From an uncultured bacterium (GTDB taxonomy: Bacteria > Cloacimonadota > Cloacimonadia > Cloacimonadales > Cloacimonadaceae), in contig CALDSN010000033.1 in assembly GCA_937924555.1 (NCBI GenBank), positions 1 through 10,234 of the forward strand: DNA of 10,234 nt. Reading direction: 5' to 3'. The first letter of the stretch is position 1; every line of letters starts with the position of its first letter. The notes under the pieces were generated by a model that was not told where the DNA came from, made no database searches, and saw only the letters and a program-made list of their open reading frames with translations. Made by a program: the position numbers and the translations under genes. Shown piece by piece: positions 1 to 6,400 of the stretch.

Positions 1-1138
1 TATCAATAATATACTGAGTGTGCGCAGTTCCTCCCGCATCGAAAGCCAGTGTCTGCATAATGCCGGAGTTTATGCCTACTGTCCAATCCCCCTGCGAGAT
101 AATGCGGGTTACACTGTCCAGCGGGTAGTTTAGTTCGAAACTCGGAAGTGAGTTATCATCAAGATTGGAGTAATCCAAATATCTGCTGTTCTGGTTTGTC
201 CGCAATGTCATTAGCCCTTCATCCATATTGAAGCTAAATATACCATTAGTGTTGTAGGTTTGCGAAAAACATATCTGTGGGGAATCCAGATTGCTGAAAT
301 CTACTCCTAAGATGCCACTACCGCCATCATAAGTACTAAACTTACACCAAAAGCGGTTGTTATGGATGTAGCCTTTGTTCTCACTCACCTGAGCTCCCAG
401 AGATAAAGTAGCTCTTAAGATTGGCTCTTGGCTAAAATCATACACGCTAACATTATACCCGCAACCAACCACCAAGTTGTTGCCGCTGACTGCAAAGGCA
501 GCGTAGAAAGGATATTCTAAGCCACTGACAAAGTGTAGCTCGCTGCTAATCTGCAGATTGGTGGGATCACTGGTGTATACTATCTCAACAGTCGAGTTAC
601 CACAAACCAACAAGCCATCACCACATGCTATGCCAGCGGGATAGTTATTTACCTGCAGTGAATCAAGCAATTGGGGAGCTGTGGGATTACTTAGCGAGTA
701 GGCTTTAAGGTAAAAATTCAAATCAGTCCCTGTAGTGTAAAGTATATCGTTATGAATGCATTGGCTTATTGAGTAGTCCATGTCCATTCTCGTCATGAAC
801 TGCGGAGAAAGCGGATTGCTAAGCGAGATTATAGCCACACAATTATTGAAGAACAGGTATGCGAAATGATCATAGACGCTAATTGAGTTGGCAACCCCGC
901 TTTGCCCGGGGACATCGCAAGCTGCCACCAGACGCGGATGTTCCGTATCGCTGAAATCCATCACCTGCAGGTGATGTTCTCCGCCAATGAAGAGGGCATA
1001 ATCACCATACATTCTGAAGCTTGTTACATCCCCCAAGGAATACATAGATTCAGAAACCAAAGGGATGTTGTCCCCTAGCAGTAATGAACTGCAACTAAAG
1101 AGAAGTAAAACAATCAAAGATACGACTACTTTACGCAT
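1..1138 (-). CDS. Partial exported LVIVD-like beta-propeller protein (probable lipoprotein)
   Basis: The minus frame from ATG 1138 stays open through 379 codons to the left edge, so the C-terminus is missing. The N-terminus (MRKVVVSLIVLLLFSCSS) is a basic start and a hydrophobic core followed by Cys16. It resembles a lipoprotein signal, although Phe at -2 of the lipobox is not ideal and ordinary signal-peptide cleavage is possible. The rest shows repeated blade-like units: a hydrophobic beta-strand pattern, then 'V.DFSDTEHPRLV', 'ISLSNPLSPQF', 'AYSLSNPTAPQLL' and 'VDFSNLDSPQI'. This is the pattern of LVIVD-repeat propellers, which are usually cell-surface or periplasmic proteins of unknown binding role. 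No enzyme motif is visible. GAGG lies 4 nt before the ATG, and a TTGACA hexamer lies 38 nt before it. The fold and location are well supported; the substrate or partner is unknown. Confidence 0.85.
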   Translation of the reverse strand, partial: MRKVVVSLIVLLLFSCSSLLLGDNIPLVSESMYSLGDVTSFRMYGDYALFIGGEHHLQVMDFSDTEHPRLVAACDVPGQSGVANSISVYDHFAYLFFNNCVAIISLSNPLSPQFMTRMDMDYSISQCIHNDILYTTGTDLNFYLKAYSLSNPTAPQLLDSLQVNNYPAGIACGDGLLVCGNSTVEIVYTSDPTNLQISSELHFVSGLEYPFYAAFAVSGNNLVVGCGYNVSVYDFSQEPILRATLSLGAQVSENKGYIHNNRFWCKFSTYDGGSGILGVDFSNLDSPQICFSQTYNTNGIFSFNMDEGLMTLRTNQNSRYLDYSNLDDNSLPSFELNYPLDSVTRIISQGDWTVGINSGIMQTLAFDAGGTAHTQYIID

Positions 1139-1153
1139 ATTACCTCGCAGTTT

Positions 1154-1182
1154 GATTTTTAAACATCATGTAATAATGTCAA
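1154..1182 (-). promoter_or_regulatory. Candidate promoter of the beta-propeller gene
   Basis: A perfect TTGACA hexamer lies on the minus strand at 1182-1177. It is followed by an A/T-rich stretch in which TAAAAA sits 15 bp downstream. The start codon is 38 nt beyond the hexamer. The -10 element is weak, so only the -35-like box is convincing. The rest of the gap between this gene and sdpI (1183-1313) shows no clear terminator or other structure. Confidence 0.35.
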
Positions 1183-1313
1183 CTCCATTTTTCCGCTATC
1201 TCACTCCCCTCTTCCTTCACTTTGCGCTCCTGTATCGGCTCAGGGTGATGCAGTGCGGAAGAGGGGGAATCCAGACGGCGATTAATGACCCCAAAGTGGG
1301 TATAACCAGCACC

Positions 1314-1982
1314 TTACTTCTTATCCAAGCCCAACTTACGGAAAAGAATGAAGGAGTATAGCAGGGGATAGAGCAGAATCAGCATGGCAAAGGCACCGCT
1401 AATCTGCTGGAACATATTATTATATGGCAGCACAAATCCCTTGATTATCATAATCACTCCGCTAACGGCAAACAGCTTCCCACCCAGGCGGTGGCTGCGT
1501 TGCCACACTTCATCGCTGGCAAGCGTCCAGGGTGTTTTTATGCCGATGAAGAAGTTGCGCGGGGTTTTGGGCATCAGGTTTCCCAAGAAGATGAACATCA
1601 AGCCGATCAGGATGAGGATGAACTGTATCTGAGGCTGGATGCCTGTCTTGGCAAGGAACAGCGAATAGTTGCCTATAAGGGACAGAAACAGCACCATCAC
1701 CAGGCAGAGAGCCGGCATAAGCCGTTCGAAGCGTTTCTCGTATTTCTTATACCAAGGTGAGTACCAGGGCATCAGATAGAGCAGCAGGAACATTATCAGG
1801 CAGGTGGCAGTCCACAGGATTATCCCGCCGGTCTTACTGCTGTAGCCGTCTATCTCGTTATTAATATTCCAATGCGTAGGAATTCCGGCATCGAAGGGAA
1901 GGGTGAGGGCGAAATAGCCCATTGCCAGCAGATGCAGCACCAAAACCACTATTGACCACTTGAAATTACTTAAGCGTTTCAT
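1314..1982 (-). CDS. sdpI: SdpI-like membrane immunity/signalling protein (DUF1648 + SdpI)
   Basis: A 222-residue integral membrane protein with about six hydrophobic segments (near residues 9-29, 53-72, 89-110, 118-135, 168-187 and 193-214). The loop after the first segment holds the DUF1648 signature 'P.HWN..NEIDGYSSK' (residues 35-50). Residues 142-167 carry the SdpI signature 'RNFFIGIKTPWTL...VW..SHRLGG'. In Bacillus subtilis SdpI protects against the SDP peptide toxin and, when occupied by toxin, recruits the repressor SdpR to the membrane; that is family knowledge. No SdpA, SdpB or SdpC gene is visible here, so the role could be immunity to an outside peptide or another envelope function. 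The start is the second of two adjacent ATGs, 6 nt after GAGG; an in-frame GTG at 1994 forms part of that ribosome-binding site. It overlaps the 3' end of the ArsR gene by 17 nt, so the two are co-transcribed and probably translationally coupled. Confidence 0.88.
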   Translation of the reverse strand: MKRLSNFKWSIVVLVLHLLAMGYFALTLPFDAGIPTHWNINNEIDGYSSKTGGIILWTATCLIMFLLLYLMPWYSPWYKKYEKRFERLMPALCLVMVLFLSLIGNYSLFLAKTGIQPQIQFILILIGLMFIFLGNLMPKTPRNFFIGIKTPWTLASDEVWQRSHRLGGKLFAVSGVIMIIKGFVLPYNNMFQQISGAFAMLILLYPLLYSFILFRKLGLDKK

Positions 1983-2256
1983 CATTAACCTCACTTTTGT
2001 CTATTAATTGCATAATCCAACTGATGATATCCTCAAACACAGAGGTGTTGAGGGTGTAATAGATAAACTGCCCGCGTTTTTGGGCGAAGATAAGATTCGC
2101 CGTACGCAGGATTTTAAGGTGCTCACTCAAGGCGGCACCGCTGAACTCGAAGTGTTTGGCAATTTCCCCCGGCGTAAGCGTGTTGTGCTTCTTCAGCAGG
2201 AGCAGAATCTTGCGCCGGTTGGGATCAGCTATGGCTTTGAAAAAGGAATCTGACAT
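1966..2256 (-). CDS. sdpR: ArsR/SdpR-family winged-helix repressor
   Basis: A 96-residue ArsR-family DNA-binding protein. The N-terminal helix carries 'AIADPNRRKILLLLKK' (residues 8-23). The helix-turn-helix follows at about residues 30-56, with 'LSEHLKILRTANLI' as the recognition region, and then the wing 'AQKRGQFIYYTL' (58-69). The protein contains no cysteine and lacks the metal-binding Cys motif of ArsR/SmtB sensors, so metal sensing is unlikely. Together with the overlapping SdpI gene this points to an SdpR-type autorepressor whose activity is controlled by its membrane partner. The ATG is preceded by GGGAG with 7 nt spacing. A perfect 8-bp inverted repeat just upstream (2272-2297), overlapping the probable promoter, is the likely autoregulatory operator. 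Confidence 0.9.
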   Translation of the reverse strand: MSDSFFKAIADPNRRKILLLLKKHNTLTPGEIAKHFEFSGAALSEHLKILRTANLIFAQKRGQFIYYTLNTSVFEDIISWIMQLIDKSEVNDETLK

Positions 2257-2271
2257 ATCAGGGCTCCCATA

Positions 2272-2297
2272 AGTATTTAACTAAATGCCTAAATACT
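2272..2297 (-). promoter_or_regulatory. Probable SdpR operator (inverted repeat)
   Basis: AGTATTTA (2272-2279) and TAAATACT (2290-2297) are perfect inverted repeats with a 10-bp gap, about two helical turns overall. This is the geometry expected for a dimeric ArsR-family repressor. It starts 16 nt upstream of the sdpR start codon and covers the candidate -10 box at 2295-2290, so binding would block transcription of sdpR-sdpI. Assignment to SdpR is inferred from position. Confidence 0.6.
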
Positions 2298-2317
2298 GGG
2301 AGATGGGATTCTGTCAA
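2290..2317 (-). promoter_or_regulatory. Probable sdpR-sdpI promoter
   Basis: On the minus strand TTGACA (2317-2312) is a perfect -35 consensus. After a 16-bp spacer comes TATTTA (2295-2290), a partial match to a -10 box. Transcription would start within or just after the inverted-repeat operator. Confidence 0.5.
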
Positions 2318-2475
2318 GAAAGAAATGTGTTAGTGCTAATAAATCTACAGCGGGGTAACCGGTAAGGAGTAAGGAGGTTTAGTTAATAAAACAATGGCTT
2401 GCAGCTTTGGGCGAGAGTTTATACAGAGCTATCATGGCTTTCTCTTACACTTTTATCAAGCTTCACCCTCCTTCT

Positions 2476-2533
2476 GCGATTCCCAAAGCATCCCAATACA
2501 ATGGCAATAATATTGGGATTTAGTTGGGATTGC
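2476..2533. repeat. Interrupted palindrome of phased TCCCAA units
   Basis: The centre is a perfect 9-bp inverted repeat, ATCCCAATA (2490-2498) and TATTGGGAT (2511-2519), around a 12-nt gap. Each arm holds a second copy of the hexamer: TCCCAA at 2481 and 2491, and TTGGGA at 2513 and 2524. The imperfect arms extend to 2476 and 2533, ending in GC on both sides. The 10-11 bp period puts the copies on one face of the helix. It lies between the divergent sdpR and SUMF1 promoters. It could be a transcription-factor array, or a small mobile or extragenic palindrome. In the rest of the 370-bp gap (2257-2626) I see only the promoters and the operator. Confidence 0.6.
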
Positions 2534-2570
2534 TATGGCTTTTGATAGAGTACTGTATCCATCATTTTGA

Positions 2571-2597
2571 TTGACATATTATTCGCACCAATATTAT
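2571..2597 (+). promoter_or_regulatory. Candidate promoter of the FN3-SUMF1 gene
   Basis: TTGACA at 2571-2576 is followed after 15 bp by TATTAT (2592-2597), five of six matches to the -10 consensus. The spacer is short compared with the usual 16-18 bp. The start codon lies about 32 nt beyond the -10 box. Confidence 0.4.
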
Positions 2598-2629
2598 TCT
2601 GCTTCCAATGATGTTTAGGTGAGGTTATG

Positions 2630-3730
2630 ATGAAACCAAGCTCTTTGCATGCTCCAAGCAAGTTTTGGTACTTGTGTCTCTTTGCTTGTATCTTTTTGTT
2701 TAGCTCGGCAGTCTATGCTGAAGATTTCTCCCAGAGAACGGTTGTGGATGTTTCTATCTCCCAAGAAGCCGATGGCAGCATACAGCTATCCTGGAATCCC
2801 GTTCCCAATGCCGCAGGATATAAAGTGTATCACTCCCCCCAAGCCAACCCGGCTAATGCTACGGACTGGAGTCTGGTGGCGAGGGTCGGTTCCCCCGGGT
2901 ATAATGCTATGGCAAGCTCAAACCACGGTTTTTACCGGGTAACTTGGTACACGCTTCCCCCCAATGCGGCGAATTTTGCCTTGGTGGAGGGTGGCACCAT
3001 CAATAATGGCACCTCTGAGCTTATGGTTTCCACCCTACACATGTCACGGCATGAGGTAACACAGCTTGAGTATCAGAGTGTTACGGGGATAAATCCCTCC
3101 TATCATCCGTATAACTATGGGATTGGAGCCCTATTTCCTGTGTGGAATGTATCCTGGTTCGATGCAATAGTATATTGCAACTTACGCTCTCTCCAAGAAG
3201 GGCTTACACCTTGCTTCAGCTATGCAAACTACGGCACCAATCCTGCCTCTTGGCCCTCAGACTGGACAAGTGAATGGGGAGATCAAAGCCTCCTACACTG
3301 CAATATGGATGCGGGTGGATATCGCCTTCCCACAAAGGTGGAATGGGAATTCGCCGCCAGAGGTGGCAACAATACCCACAACTACCTTTACAGCGGGAGT
3401 AATAATATAGACGATGTGGGCTGGTATTGGGCTAACTGGGGCTATGTGTTCTTAGCTCCACATACGGTTAACGGCTTAGACCCCAACGAAATAGGGATAT
3501 ACGATATGAGCGGCAACCTATATGAATGGGTGTGGACTAATCCAGATAGAAATTCTACTTCCTCCCGAATAGATCCGCAGGAATCACAACTCCGCCTTGG
3601 TTACGAAAGATACGTTATGGGAGGGGCTTGGATGTCCCCAGTTTCGGATTGCACCGTGAACCACGGGTTTTGGACAAACGCAGGAAATGGCAACTCAGGG
3701 ATTGGTTTCAGAGTTTGCCTGGCTCCATAA
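2630..3730 (+). CDS. Exported FN3-like/SUMF1-domain protein with a replaced catalytic cysteine
   Basis: A 366-residue protein. Residues 1-30 form a signal peptide ending in 'SAVYA' before Glu31. Residues 38-106 look like a fibronectin-III-type module ('SIQLSWNPVPNAAGYKVY' to 'GFYRVTW'). Residues 116-366 form a SUMF1/formylglycine-generating-enzyme-fold domain, shown by 'EGGTI', 'RHEVTQLEYQ', 'GGYRLPTKVEWEFAARGG' (229-246), 'GIYDMSGNLYEWVW' (289-302) and a terminal 'GIGFRV'. True formylglycine-generating enzymes have 'GG.YMC....C'. Here the matching stretch is 'GGAWMSPVSDC', so the first active-site Cys is Ser336 and only Cys341 remains. Sulfatase activation is therefore unlikely; a binding or structural role outside the cytoplasm is more plausible. 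Two ATGs are adjacent (2627 and 2630); GAGG is 2 nt from the first and 5 nt from the second, so the second is slightly favoured. It appears monocistronic. Confidence 0.88.
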   Translation: MKPSSLHAPSKFWYLCLFACIFLFSSAVYAEDFSQRTVVDVSISQEADGSIQLSWNPVPNAAGYKVYHSPQANPANATDWSLVARVGSPGYNAMASSNHGFYRVTWYTLPPNAANFALVEGGTINNGTSELMVSTLHMSRHEVTQLEYQSVTGINPSYHPYNYGIGALFPVWNVSWFDAIVYCNLRSLQEGLTPCFSYANYGTNPASWPSDWTSEWGDQSLLHCNMDAGGYRLPTKVEWEFAARGGNNTHNYLYSGSNNIDDVGWYWANWGYVFLAPHTVNGLDPNEIGIYDMSGNLYEWVWTNPDRNSTSSRIDPQESQLRLGYERYVMGGAWMSPVSDCTVNHGFWTNAGNGNSGIGFRVCLAP

Positions 3731-3781
3731 GCAAGTTTTTTCCTTAGAGTCCACTTCCCAGCCACCTCTCAGCCGGTTAAA

Positions 3782-3800
3782 AGCTAGGTGTAGCTCTTTT
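3782..3800 (+). terminator. Weak candidate terminator after the SUMF1 gene
   Basis: AGCTA (3782-3786) and TAGCT (3791-3795) form a 5-bp stem with a GGTG loop, followed by CTTTT. The stem is short and A/T-containing, so this may be a weak terminator. The remainder of the gap to 3866 shows nothing stronger. Confidence 0.3.
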
Positions 3801-3866
3801 GTCTCTTCCTTTTTGTGCAATGGGCTCGGGCTTAGCCTGTATGTAATGTGATTGGGTTAATATGCT

Positions 3867-4451
3867 TTACAGCCCAACTTCCTTCTGTCGTGCCACAGGG
3901 TCTTGGAACTCCACCTCATCGGGCTCAAAGGCTTCAGGATCAAAATCCTCTCCTAACCAAGCCTTAACTTCCTCGTGTCCTTCATGTTGGGGATCATTGA
4001 AGACAGAGATATATTGATAATACATCTCCAGCCCTCCGCAATTCTCAGGCGGGCAGGCATGCTTGCCTCCGGTGCATTGGGGATAGGTCTCGTCTTCCTT
4101 TTCGGTGCTAATCTTTTCCAGCGTAAGCTTGTGTCTCCAGCCATCGCCAAAGTCATACACATAAGTGGCAGAGGGGTTTTGCAGACTGAAGTAGTCTTTA
4201 ATGAACTCCTTGGTGCTTTTCAAGTATTCATCATCTTCCGGAATCCCGATTTGCGCTTCACGCTTCTGGCGGGGGGAAGACATGGTAAACAGGTGCAAAT
4301 GGCAATCTTCCCAGCCCATGGCATCCTGAATGGCGAGATGCAGATCCCAAAAACGGTAGTTCCCCGGCACAATGAACCTTCGCCAAATGGGTGGTTTGCT
4401 GCCTTGGAGGGTGATCTTAAATTGGTATATCTCATTATCGCGCTTCTTCAT
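3867..4451 (-). CDS. pRiA4b ORF-3-like domain protein
   Basis: A 194-residue soluble protein of the plasmid pRiA4b ORF-3-like family (PF07929). The typical beginning 'YQFKITLQGSKPPIWRRF' (residues 9-26) is present, then 'FWDLHLAIQDAMGWEDCHLHLF' (split across residues 34-55), 'YDFGDGWRHKLTL' (99-111) and the Cys cluster 'C..GGK.ACPPENCGG' (Cys126, Cys133 and Cys138). The C-terminus is acidic ('FDPEAFEPDEVEF'). The family's molecular function is not firmly known; it is common on plasmids and near mobile elements but also in ordinary chromosomes. The frame is open upstream to 4601, but ATG 4451 is chosen because AAGAGG lies just before it and the family domain begins soon after, while ATG 4601 has no ribosome-binding site. 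A TTGACT hexamer at 4523-4518 may be part of its promoter. It is divergent from hydE. Confidence 0.85.
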   Translation of the reverse strand: MKKRDNEIYQFKITLQGSKPPIWRRFIVPGNYRFWDLHLAIQDAMGWEDCHLHLFTMSSPRQKREAQIGIPEDDEYLKSTKEFIKDYFSLQNPSATYVYDFGDGWRHKLTLEKISTEKEDETYPQCTGGKHACPPENCGGLEMYYQYISVFNDPQHEGHEEVKAWLGEDFDPEAFEPDEVEFQDPVARQKEVGL

Positions 4452-4572
4452 TGCCTCTTTCCTACCTTTTTTATCCAAATTCTTATCATAAAGGCATATT
4501 CTGTTGCCGTGTCCTAAAGTCAAGCACAAATATTCCTGTCGTGGAAAAAAGCGTGGTTTGCTATCATATGGC

Positions 4573-4601
4573 TTGCCCTTAGCACCAAAGCCGAATATCA
4601 T
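4573..4601 (+). promoter_or_regulatory. Candidate hydE promoter
   Basis: TTGCCC (4573-4578) and TATCAT (4596-4601) are separated by 17 bp. They match four and five of the six consensus bases. Transcription would start about 24 nt before the hydE ATG, leaving room for the AAGGA ribosome-binding site at 4621-4625. There is no sign of a riboswitch in this short leader. Confidence 0.4.
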
Positions 4602-4631
4602 GTGAATATAAGCAACAGATAAGGAAATATC

Positions 4632-5687
4632 ATGATAAAGCCAGACAAAGCAGAGATATTACGGCTGCTGTCCATCACGGACAAGGTGGAGCTGGAGCAG
4701 CTTCACAAGCAGGCATACGAGATTAAGAAGCAGTATGTGGGCACCAAGGTGTATTTCCGGGGCATCGTGGAGCTTTCCAACATCTGCTCAAAAGATTGCT
4801 ACTATTGCGGCATCCGCAGTGGTAACAGCAAAGTGGATAGATTCACCCTCAGCAAGGACGAGGCAGTTGCCAATGCCATGTGGGCATACGAGCAGCAATA
4901 TGGCTCCGTGGTTATCCAATCCGGAGAGCGTAGCGATGCTGCCTTTGTGGATTTCATCGAGGACATCGTGCGCACTATTCGTGAGAAGAGCAACAACGAA
5001 CTGGGCATAACCCTCTCACTGGGTGAGCAGAGCGAGGAAACCTATCGTCGGTGGTATGCTGCCGGGGCACACCGCTATTTGTTGCGCATCGAAAGCTCCA
5101 ACCGTGAACTTTACGCCAAGCTGCATCCCGCAGATCATGATTGGGACACACGGGTAAACTGCATCCGCACCCTGAAACGCCTGGGCTATCAGTGCGGCAC
5201 AGGGGTGATGATCGGCTTGCCCTTCCAGACTCTGGAGCATCTGGCGGATGACATCATGTTCTTCTGGGATGAGGATATAGACATGATTGGCATGGGTCCC
5301 TACATCCCCCACGAAGACACCCCTTTGGCGAAGGAAATGCCCAACTATAACGAGGAAGCACATCTGGAGTTAGCTCTTAAGATGATAGCTGTATGCCGCA
5401 TCGTGCTGAAGGATGTAAACATTGCCTCCACCACTGCCTTACAGGCTTTGAAGCCGGATGGCAGAGAGCTGGGGTTGCTTGCCGGGGCAAACATCATTAT
5501 GCCCAATATCACGGACACCAAGTATCGCGGCAACTACCAGCTATATCGCGGTAAACCCTGTTTGGACGAGAATGCTGATTTATGCCGTGGTTGTCTGGAG
5601 CGCCGTATTGGCAGCATCGGCGAGGAAATTGGCTATGCCCAGTGGGGCGACTCTCCGCATCATAAGAACAGACTCAAGCAAGATTAG
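4632..5687 (+). CDS. hydE: [FeFe] hydrogenase H-cluster radical SAM maturase HydE
   Basis: A 351-residue cytoplasmic radical SAM enzyme. HydE, with HydG and HydF, builds the 2Fe subcluster of [FeFe] hydrogenases; HydE is understood to act on the HydG-made Fe(CO)2(CN)-cysteine complex. The CX3CX2C motif that binds the SAM-cleaving 4Fe-4S cluster is at Cys52, Cys56 and Cys59 ('ELSNICSKDCYYCGIR'). Other HydE-like blocks are 'VVIQSGE' (about 94-100), 'HRYLLRIESS', 'GTGVMIGLPFQT', 'MIGMGPYIPHEDTPL' and 'ANIIMPN'. The accessory CX7CX2C cluster seen in some HydE proteins is intact at Cys310, Cys318 and Cys321. Its presence argues against the related enzymes BioB and PylB, as does the overall pattern. 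AAGGA precedes the ATG by 6-7 nt. The gene stands alone: hydF, hydG and the hydrogenase itself are not in the window. It is followed by a strong terminator. Confidence 0.95.
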   Translation: MIKPDKAEILRLLSITDKVELEQLHKQAYEIKKQYVGTKVYFRGIVELSNICSKDCYYCGIRSGNSKVDRFTLSKDEAVANAMWAYEQQYGSVVIQSGERSDAAFVDFIEDIVRTIREKSNNELGITLSLGEQSEETYRRWYAAGAHRYLLRIESSNRELYAKLHPADHDWDTRVNCIRTLKRLGYQCGTGVMIGLPFQTLEHLADDIMFFWDEDIDMIGMGPYIPHEDTPLAKEMPNYNEEAHLELALKMIAVCRIVLKDVNIASTTALQALKPDGRELGLLAGANIIMPNITDTKYRGNYQLYRGKPCLDENADLCRGCLERRIGSIGEEIGYAQWGDSPHHKNRLKQD

Positions 5688-5700
5688 CACCCTATAAACG

Positions 5701-5748
5701 AAGCCATCCCCAACACTTTGTATCTTGTGCTTGGAGATGGCTTTTCTT
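5701..5748 (+). terminator. Rho-independent terminator of hydE
   Basis: AAGCCATC (5701-5708) pairs perfectly with GATGGCTT (5736-5743). After one C-A mismatch the stem continues with CCAA/TTGG and CAC/GTG around a bulged C, leaving a 10-nt loop (5717-5726). It is followed by a T-rich run from 5742. It begins 13 nt after the hydE stop. It could also help the convergent PH-domain gene, but the T-tract favours the plus direction. Confidence 0.82.
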
Positions 5749-5777
5749 ATATTAAACTTTTGCCTTGCGCTTATCTG

Positions 5778-6338
5778 TTATTTCTCCAAAGCCTTGCGGA
5801 TGGCTACCAGTTCGTTTAACAGGTCATTCAATCCGGCTGCTTCCTTGGGTGCTGCTGCCGCAGGACTGCCCGGGAGCCTGTTTATCCTATCCATGATGAT
5901 GTTCTTCAGACTCTCACAATCGCGCATCCCGGTAATCACCAATTCTGCCTTGGGTGCCTGAGGGTTACTGTTACCTGCGGTTTGAATCTGCAGGTGGCTA
6001 ATCCCAAACATGCGCTCCACAGGACCTTGGGTTATATCGATATTGGTTATCTTGCCATAGGGCACCGTGGTGCGCTTGCGCCAGAATACACCCTTTTTAA
6101 GTCGAATGCCTGCATCATCGATGCTGTATTCCAGAGTGCGGTAAAAAGCAGGGAAATATATACAAGCCAAAAGATAGATAAACGAACTTATTCCCAGCAG
6201 TCCCATCATCATAATTGGCTCAACTCCGGATATCAGAACAAACAGAAGCACCAGCACCACGGGTAGGAAAATAAGGGCGTTAATCACGTGCCAAAGGCTT
6301 TTCACTGAGGGTTCGGGCTTCAAAATCAATGTTTCCAT
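5778..6338 (-). CDS. Membrane-anchored bacterial PH-domain (YdbS/DUF304-type) protein
   Basis: A 186-residue protein. Two hydrophobic segments (about residues 17-37 and 43-63) form a hairpin anchor. A bacterial pleckstrin-homology domain of the YdbS/YdbT type (PF03703) follows at about 68-152, seen in 'YSIDDAGIRLKKGVFWRKRTTVPYGKITNIDITQGPVER' (split across residues 71-109) and 'FGISHLQIQTAG'. Such domains face the cytoplasm; their ligands are mostly unknown. An Ala/Pro-rich linker (157-168) leads to a short amphipathic helix at the C-terminus ('LNDLLNELVAIRKALEK'), which may mediate oligomerisation. The start at 6338 is supported by AAGGAAG about 7 nt upstream. The gene is convergent with hydE and divergent from the small exported protein gene, so it looks monocistronic. 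The fold call is solid; the cellular role is not. Confidence 0.85.
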   Translation of the reverse strand: METLILKPEPSVKSLWHVINALIFLPVVLVLLFVLISGVEPIMMMGLLGISSFIYLLACIYFPAFYRTLEYSIDDAGIRLKKGVFWRKRTTVPYGKITNIDITQGPVERMFGISHLQIQTAGNSNPQAPKAELVITGMRDCESLKNIIMDRINRLPGSPAAAAPKEAAGLNDLLNELVAIRKALEK

Positions 6339-6364
6339 AAATGGCTTCCTTTAGGTTTTTTTTC

Positions 6365-6392
6365 ATGGTATTTACCTCGTTTAGACTGTCAA
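6365..6392 (-). promoter_or_regulatory. Candidate promoter of the PH-domain gene
   Basis: TTGACA on the minus strand (6392-6387) is followed after 16 bp by TACCAT (6370-6365), four of six matches to the -10 consensus. Transcription would begin near 6358, about 20 nt before the start codon. Confidence 0.4.
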
Positions 6393-6400
6393 TGTTTTTC

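Noticed and set aside
2394..2510. A 38-codon plus-strand ORF in the sdpR-SUMF1 gap (starts MACSFGREF)
   Set aside because: The nearest AAGGAGG (2371-2377) is 16 nt from the ATG, too far, and the ORF runs into the palindrome at 2476.
3867..4451. The pRiA4b-like gene as a sign of a mobile element
   Set aside because: No transposase, terminal repeats or att-like duplication is visible around it, and the family is also common in stable chromosomal positions.
3975..4517. A 180-codon plus-strand ORF opposite the pRiA4b-like gene
   Set aside because: A shadow of the opposite strand: no family resemblance, and the minus-strand product carries recognisable motifs.
4452..4601. A 50-residue N-terminal extension of the pRiA4b-like protein
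   Set aside because: No ribosome-binding site before ATG 4601, and the family domain starts right after ATG 4451, which has AAGAGG.
4500..4619. An 8-bp inverted repeat (TCTGTTGC and GCAACAGA) 104 bp apart in the pRiA4b-hydE gap
   Set aside because: Short and far apart, with no tandem units; it could easily be chance.
6280..6366. A 28-codon minus-strand ORF (MKKNLKEAIYG...) with GAGG before its ATG, overlapping the start of the PH-domain gene out of frame
   Set aside because: Its ATG overlaps the candidate -10 box (6370-6365), so the likely transcript would begin after it. One-base changes in the A-run give an immediate stop and do not fuse it to the PH gene. A leader peptide remains possible but unsupported.
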